Positions 5,191 through 8,072 of a stretch of DNA of 8,072 bases are shown here, in pieces (within the stretch, counting starts at the first letter, position 1; each line of letters begins with the position of its first letter). Below the pieces are notes generated by a model. That model saw only the letters and a list, made by a program, of their open reading frames with translations, did no database searches and was not told where the DNA came from. The translations under genes were made by a program, and so were the position numbers. This DNA comes from an uncultured Christensenellaceae bacterium (lineage in GTDB: Bacteria > Bacillota > Clostridia > Christensenellales > MGBC116941), in contig CAJUEF010000035.1 of NCBI GenBank assembly GCA_910585035.1, positions 1,866 through 9,937 of the forward strand. Reading direction: 5' to 3'.

Positions 5191-6063
5191 TTAAGCTTTA
5201 TTATGCAGATAAATACCCGCAACTTTATTTTCGTAAACGTCAGCCAGCCCGTAAGCTCTGTAAAAGAACATCCAGTCGTCTCCATGCTGACTTAATTCCG
5301 GCGTAATAATTTTATTTACCGTATGCTTGGAATACTGAATAACAGCAGGCTTATGAATTACCATAAAGTTAATATCTTTGCCTATATCAGCTTTAGCAAA
5401 GCCCCCTGTCTCTTCATCTGTTGTAGTTCCGTCCAGTAAATCAATAGCTGTGTAAAAGCGTGATTGAGGTACTTTTTGAACCTTTGCAAAGCTGTTTAAA
5501 ACCTCTTTAGACTTAGTAGTGTCCAGCCCTTGAATAAGGTTATAAATAGTAGGTGTAATATATAAAATTCTGTTGTTATCCGGCACTTCGTCCTCGTCCA
5601 TTTTAGATTGTGCCGCTGTCAGCGCTGTAATTGCAGCCGCACCATCTGATATAGTCGCCGCCGTAGCCTTTGATATGCCTGCTGTGCCTGCATAGGTAGC
5701 AAAACGAAAAGCGTCCAGCTCCGGCACAACTTTTGTACGGATAAACTCAGAGGACAGCTTGCCAAAGGCAATGCCTGCCGTCTCCTCATTGTCCATGTTA
5801 TCTACAGTAAATTTGCGACCACGGTCATAGTTGAATTTAACGGTTTCATTTGTAAGAGTAACGTCACCGTGAACATATCCGCTGTTTCTGCTGTAGTCCG
5901 CCAGTCCCTGCATTGATATTTTAGGGATTATTATTTCATTGGCGTTAGCGCCCCTTTGCACAAGGGCATTGTCCCCGTCAAGAAGAGACGTTACCGCCGC
6001 CTGTTTATATACCTCATCTAAAAGGTCTATGTATTTTTTAAAAAGTGTAATGTTATTTGCCAT
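5191..6063 (-). CDS. Major capsid protein (HK97-fold type)
   Basis: A 290-residue capsid subunit of the A118 Cps/HK97-like type. Typical features: a short N-arm (ITLFKKYIDLLDEVYKQAAVTSLL), a basic loop region with ANEIIIPKISMQGLADYSR (about residues 42-60) and GYVHGDVTLTNETVKFNYDRGRKFTVDNMD (62-91), the spine-helix stretch EFIRTKVVPELDAFRFATYAG (106-126), RILYITPTIYNLI in the A-domain, and C-terminal MVIHKPAVIQYSKH and YRAYGLADVYENKVAGIYLH. No N-terminal delta domain is present, consistent with the separate scaffold gene just upstream. AAGGAG precedes the ATG. It ends 13 bases before the next start. Confidence 0.92.
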   Translation of the reverse strand: MANNITLFKKYIDLLDEVYKQAAVTSLLDGDNALVQRGANANEIIIPKISMQGLADYSRNSGYVHGDVTLTNETVKFNYDRGRKFTVDNMDNEETAGIAFGKLSSEFIRTKVVPELDAFRFATYAGTAGISKATAATISDGAAAITALTAAQSKMDEDEVPDNNRILYITPTIYNLIQGLDTTKSKEVLNSFAKVQKVPQSRFYTAIDLLDGTTTDEETGGFAKADIGKDINFMVIHKPAVIQYSKHTVNKIITPELSQHGDDWMFFYRAYGLADVYENKVAGIYLHNKA

Positions 6064-6077
6064 AATTTATTTCTCCT

Positions 6078-6653
6078 TTATTCATTACTAAGCCCCATAA
6101 TTGACCGTGCCTTTGCCGTATCAATTATTGAGGTGTCCACTTCGCCCATTCCCTGCATTTGTCCCCTTGGGTTTTGGCTCTTGAAAATTCCGTCTTTATC
6201 CTTTGTAAGCTCGTCAAAAATAGCCTGTAGACCCTTGGTGTTATCCTCGGCGTGTCTTGCCTTAATATCGGAAATAAGACCATTTTTAACATATTCGCTG
6301 GTGAAATCCTTATCCTTTGGAAACACTTCGAGTATTTTTCCCGTAAGTTCTTTGTCTGCCGCTGCTTCCCTTGCTTCCTCCTCCTTTCTTGCTATGTCTC
6401 CCTGCAGCTGTTCAAACTTGCTTTTATAGTCCTCAGCCGTTGCGCCTTTGTCTTTTAGCTCCTGCATTTCTCCCGATAATGTGGAAAGCTGCTCTGTCAG
6501 CTCTTTGTTTTTAAAAAGAGCGTCCGTCAGCTTCTTTTTGTCTACATACTCTCCACCTGATAAGTTCGCCAGCTTGTAGCCCTTTTCACTAACCGCTTTT
6601 GAAAATGCTTCAAATGTAAGGGGTTCTGTGAATAATTCCTTTAAAAATTCCAT
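6078..6653 (-). CDS. Capsid scaffold protein (phage minor structural protein GP20 type)
   Basis: A 191-residue scaffold protein that guides head assembly and is absent from the mature virion. MEFLKELF is followed by LTFEAFSKAVSEKGYKLANLSGGEYVDKKK (about residues 13-42), the hallmark start of the GP20 scaffold family. A coiled-coil stretch follows (about residues 50-100: KELTEQLSTLSGEMQELKD, SKFEQLQGDIARKEEEAREA), then a charged region and the C-terminal GEVDTSIIDTAKARSIMGLS, likely the capsid-binding end. The second ATG (6653) is chosen because an AAGGAG lies just ahead of it; the first ATG (6671) has none. It lies right before the major capsid gene, the normal order. Confidence 0.88.
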   Translation of the reverse strand: MEFLKELFTEPLTFEAFSKAVSEKGYKLANLSGGEYVDKKKLTDALFKNKELTEQLSTLSGEMQELKDKGATAEDYKSKFEQLQGDIARKEEEAREAAADKELTGKILEVFPKDKDFTSEYVKNGLISDIKARHAEDNTKGLQAIFDELTKDKDGIFKSQNPRGQMQGMGEVDTSIIDTAKARSIMGLSNE

Positions 6654-6675
6654 CTTTCTCCTTTGCGGCATAGAT

Positions 6676-6765
6676 TTAATTTATAAATGCGCTGCCACTC
6701 AGCGCCGTGCCGCCCATGCTTTTAAACCCCTGCATGGTCGGGGAATTTTTTGTATTAAAAAAGCG
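6676..6765 (-). pseudogene. Possible C-terminal gene remnant between immunity gene and scaffold
   Basis: A short open stretch on the minus strand ends in TAA (6678-6676) and reads NSPTMQGFKSMGGTALSG followed by SAFIN. It has no ribosome site, but its codons (GGC, ACG, GCG, CTG) and GC content look like the head genes rather than the AT-rich cassette beside it. It may be the tail of a gene displaced when the toxin-immunity cassette was swapped, or it may be chance. The stretch also folds into two hairpins. Confidence 0.25.
6689..6705 (-). repeat. Perfect 6-bp inverted repeat ahead of the scaffold gene
   Basis: GCGCTG and CAGCGC flank a five-base loop about 35 bases ahead of the scaffold ATG. 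The transcript can fold into a GC-rich hairpin. There is no following T-run, so it is not a standard terminator. It might serve RNA processing or translation control, or be a feature of the possible gene remnant. Confidence 0.4.
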
Positions 6766-6788
6766 CTATGCTCTTTGCATAACGCTTT
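6757..6788 (-). terminator. Strong rho-independent terminator after the immunity gene
   Basis: On the minus strand a 12-bp stem (AAAGCGTTATGC pairing with GCATAGCGCTTT, with one G-U wobble) and a five-base loop run into a T-run (6762-6757). It lies directly after the small immunity-like gene and before the scaffold gene. It would close the toxin-immunity cassette, and must be passed for late transcription to reach the scaffold and capsid genes. Confidence 0.85.
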
Positions 6789-6803
6789 AATAATTAAAGT
6801 TGT

Positions 6804-7016
6804 TTAAATTTCTCCTAAAATATCAAGTATTTGATAGCAAACTTCGCCTTCATGGTTTGGCTTATAATCCTTATCCAAACATCTAAGGTTCAAATGGTCC
6901 GCTGCATAATCTTCTAAATCACATATTTCATCATCTGTTAAATCCTTATTAATGTCAAAAGGCACTCCGATTTTTTTAGCTAATTCAATTTGTTCTTTTG
7001 TAAATGTTAATTTCAT
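6804..7016 (-). CDS. Probable immunity protein for the C-terminal toxin of the minor capsid protein
   Basis: A 70-residue acidic protein (starts MKLTFTKEQIELAKKIG, then DINKDLTDDEICDLEDYAADHL, ending EVCYQILDILGEI). I know no named family for it. Its ATG overlaps the stop of the toxin-bearing minor capsid gene (ATGA, 7016-7013) with only a weak ribosome site, so it would be made in step with the toxin. It lies in the same AT-rich cassette (two of its rows count at about 27% GC by hand), is followed by a strong terminator, and has no counterpart in plain A118-type gene orders. Small, acidic, immediately downstream and translationally coupled is the usual profile of a nuclease immunity protein. 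Function is inference. Confidence 0.7.
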   Translation of the reverse strand: MKLTFTKEQIELAKKIGVPFDINKDLTDDEICDLEDYAADHLNLRCLDKDYKPNHEGEVCYQILDILGEI

Positions 7017-8072
7017 TCATCCATATCCCTTTTATACTTATTTGCTCTTTTGGAGCTGGTTTGCCATACAGTAACAAGAACCCCTGTATCATTGTTTATT
7101 GAAATAGAAAGCTTTTCACCTACAAATCTTTGACTTGAACGACCCTCATTATCTGTCTTTATTTTACCTATGTTTAGAGGCTTAGTCAACGTGTTTACAA
7201 TATTATCTTTCGTTGTAATATCCAGTATACCTCGCTTTTTAGCCTGGTCGTAAAAATGCTGTGAAACCTCTGTAATCATAATCCCATTATATGTTTTAGT
7301 ACCTTTTACCTCAGTTGTCCAAAGCTGGGATTGTGTCTTTACCCTGTGATACCCGCTAACGCTCATGCGCTCCGGTTTAGTGGGCAGCCCCATAGCATTA
7401 CTAAACTTTTTATACTGGTTTGTAATGGCGTTAAGCTTTGCCTGTTCTTCCCGCCGCAGTGTATCGTCACCGGCGGCAGCGGCTATATTCTGCCTGTCCT
7501 TTGCATGGCGTGCGGCAGTTTCCAGCTTTCTTTGTACCTGCGTGGCTTCATAGCCTGTGTACTTTTTTCCTTCATATTCAAGCTTTTGCCTGTCGCTTTC
7601 TTTTAGGCGTTCAAGCTGTTTTTTATCTATTGTGGGCGGAGATACTCCAAGTATTACAGGAGTTTTACTGTGCAAACATCCGTAATCGTCAAGCAGCGGC
7701 TGTACTGTGCTGATAGATGGATAATATATCCCATCTACCCTTTTGCCCCTGCCTGCTGCGTACATTCTTCCGCCCATTTCGGCGTGGCTTGGTCTTGGGT
7801 TTGGGTGGTAATCTATCTCGTAACCATCTGCCCCAAATTCTTCACCAACCTCCTCAGCTATTCCTTGATAACACATCTTAGCTCCCCAAAGAATATTTTG
7901 TCTTACTGCCGTATCAAGACGCCTTGAATAACCGCTTGCATAGTCAACCGTTTTTCCCGCACTGCCGCTAAGCGGCATATATTTGGTTCTCACGCCGCTG
8001 TCAGCCATCTCTTTCAGGCTTTTCCTCATAACGCTGTAAAAGTCCTCTGTTCCTGTTGTAACGGCTATTACC
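7013..8072 (-). CDS. Phage minor capsid protein with C-terminal PBECR-like nuclease toxin domain (partial, 5' end outside window)
   Basis: The open frame runs through the window edge (reads VIAVTTGTEDFYSVMRKSLK at 8071-8012), so the ATG at 8029 is internal. Residues here are numbered from that Met. Residues 1-222 match the Phage_min_cap2 core: VDYASGYSRRLDTAVRQNIL, EEVGEEFGADGYEIDYH, CLHSKTPVILGVSPPT, and YEGKKYTGYEATQVQRKLE, ending KPERMSV. This MuF-like protein sits at the portal and can enter the cell with DNA. Residues about 224-338 are an added domain: GIMITEVSQHFYDQAKKRGI, TKPLNIGKIKTDNEGRSSQRFVGE, and TGVLVTVWQTSSK. This is the pattern of phage Barnase-EndoU-ColicinE5/D-RelE-like nucleases, with His258, Arg297 and the TVWQTS tip (320-325) as likely active-site elements. 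A probable immunity gene overlaps the stop. Confidence 0.87.
   Translation of the reverse strand, partial: VIAVTTGTEDFYSVMRKSLKEMADSGVRTKYMPLSGSAGKTVDYASGYSRRLDTAVRQNILWGAKMCYQGIAEEVGEEFGADGYEIDYHPNPRPSHAEMGGRMYAAGRGKRVDGIYYPSISTVQPLLDDYGCLHSKTPVILGVSPPTIDKKQLERLKESDRQKLEYEGKKYTGYEATQVQRKLETAARHAKDRQNIAAAAGDDTLRREEQAKLNAITNQYKKFSNAMGLPTKPERMSVSGYHRVKTQSQLWTTEVKGTKTYNGIMITEVSQHFYDQAKKRGILDITTKDNIVNTLTKPLNIGKIKTDNEGRSSQRFVGEKLSISINNDTGVLVTVWQTSSKRANKYKRDMDE

Noticed and set aside
4947..5285. Longer version of the small coiled-coil protein starting at 5285
   Set aside because: It would overlap the major capsid gene by about 90 bases, the extra 36 residues lack the character of the rest, and GGAGGT is ideally placed for the ATG at 5177.
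6724..6744. CCCC/GGGG hairpin near 6727-6743 as a plus-strand terminator
   Set aside because: Only four G-C pairs around a nine-base loop and no plus-strand gene to terminate, although Ts follow on that strand.
7017..7140. Separate promoter for the immunity gene inside the toxin coding sequence
   Set aside because: A TATAAA hexamer near its start has no matching -35 at proper distance; coupling to the toxin gene explains its expression better.
7331..7927. Several overlapping plus-strand open frames opposite the minor capsid gene, and similar ones elsewhere
   Set aside because: They are shadows of strongly supported minus-strand genes, with no ribosome sites and no recognisable domains.
1..8072. 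CRISPR array, tRNA genes, insertion sequence or integration site
   Set aside because: No regular direct repeats, tRNA-like cloverleaf, transposase or integrase sequence was seen in the window.

Overview
The window is a stretch of a temperate siphophage (prophage) late operon. Every gene is read from the minus strand, so the biological order runs from high to low coordinates. Strong AGGAG/GGAGG ribosome sites, an AT-leaning composition and the gene families point to a Bacillota host, probably a gut-type clostridium; this host call is inference. The gene order matches the Listeria A118/PSA-type head-tail module: minor capsid protein, scaffold, major capsid, head-tail connector, two minor capsid/adaptor proteins, tail terminator, major tail protein, tail chaperone, Gp15, tape measure.

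Head end (8072 to 5191). The minor capsid protein (Phage_min_cap2 type, 5' end outside the window) carries an extra C-terminal domain of about 115 residues that looks like a PBECR-type nuclease toxin. A 70-residue acidic protein, the probable immunity protein, overlaps its stop codon, and a strong terminator follows. The toxin tip plus immunity gene are clearly more AT-rich than the capsid-protein core, which suggests an exchangeable toxin-immunity cassette. Next come a short GC-richer stretch with a possible gene remnant, the scaffold gene and the major capsid gene.

Connector and tail end (5177 to 1745). A small coiled-coil protein, a gp6-like connector, two minor capsid proteins and a tail terminator lie end to end with overlaps or very short gaps. 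The major tail protein ends at a TAG, but the -1 frame continues through a complete InlB B-repeat (Listeria-Bacteroides repeat) domain of about 65 residues. A T-run ahead of the TAG makes a programmed -1 frameshift likely, giving a 161-residue short form and a 232-residue long form. A chaperone-like protein and Gp15 follow.

Accessory block (1680 to 580). Between Gp15 and the tape-measure gene sits a moron-like insertion: a lipoprotein with its own promoter and a Cys/His-rich C-terminal domain, then a DinJ-YafQ toxin-antitoxin pair with its own promoter, a palindromic candidate operator and a terminator. The tape-measure gene (TTG start, incomplete) fills 554 to 1.

Phage virion genes thus alternate with two 'selfish' or host-affecting cassettes, each closed by a terminator that late transcription must pass. 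No gene-free stretch exceeds 300 bases.
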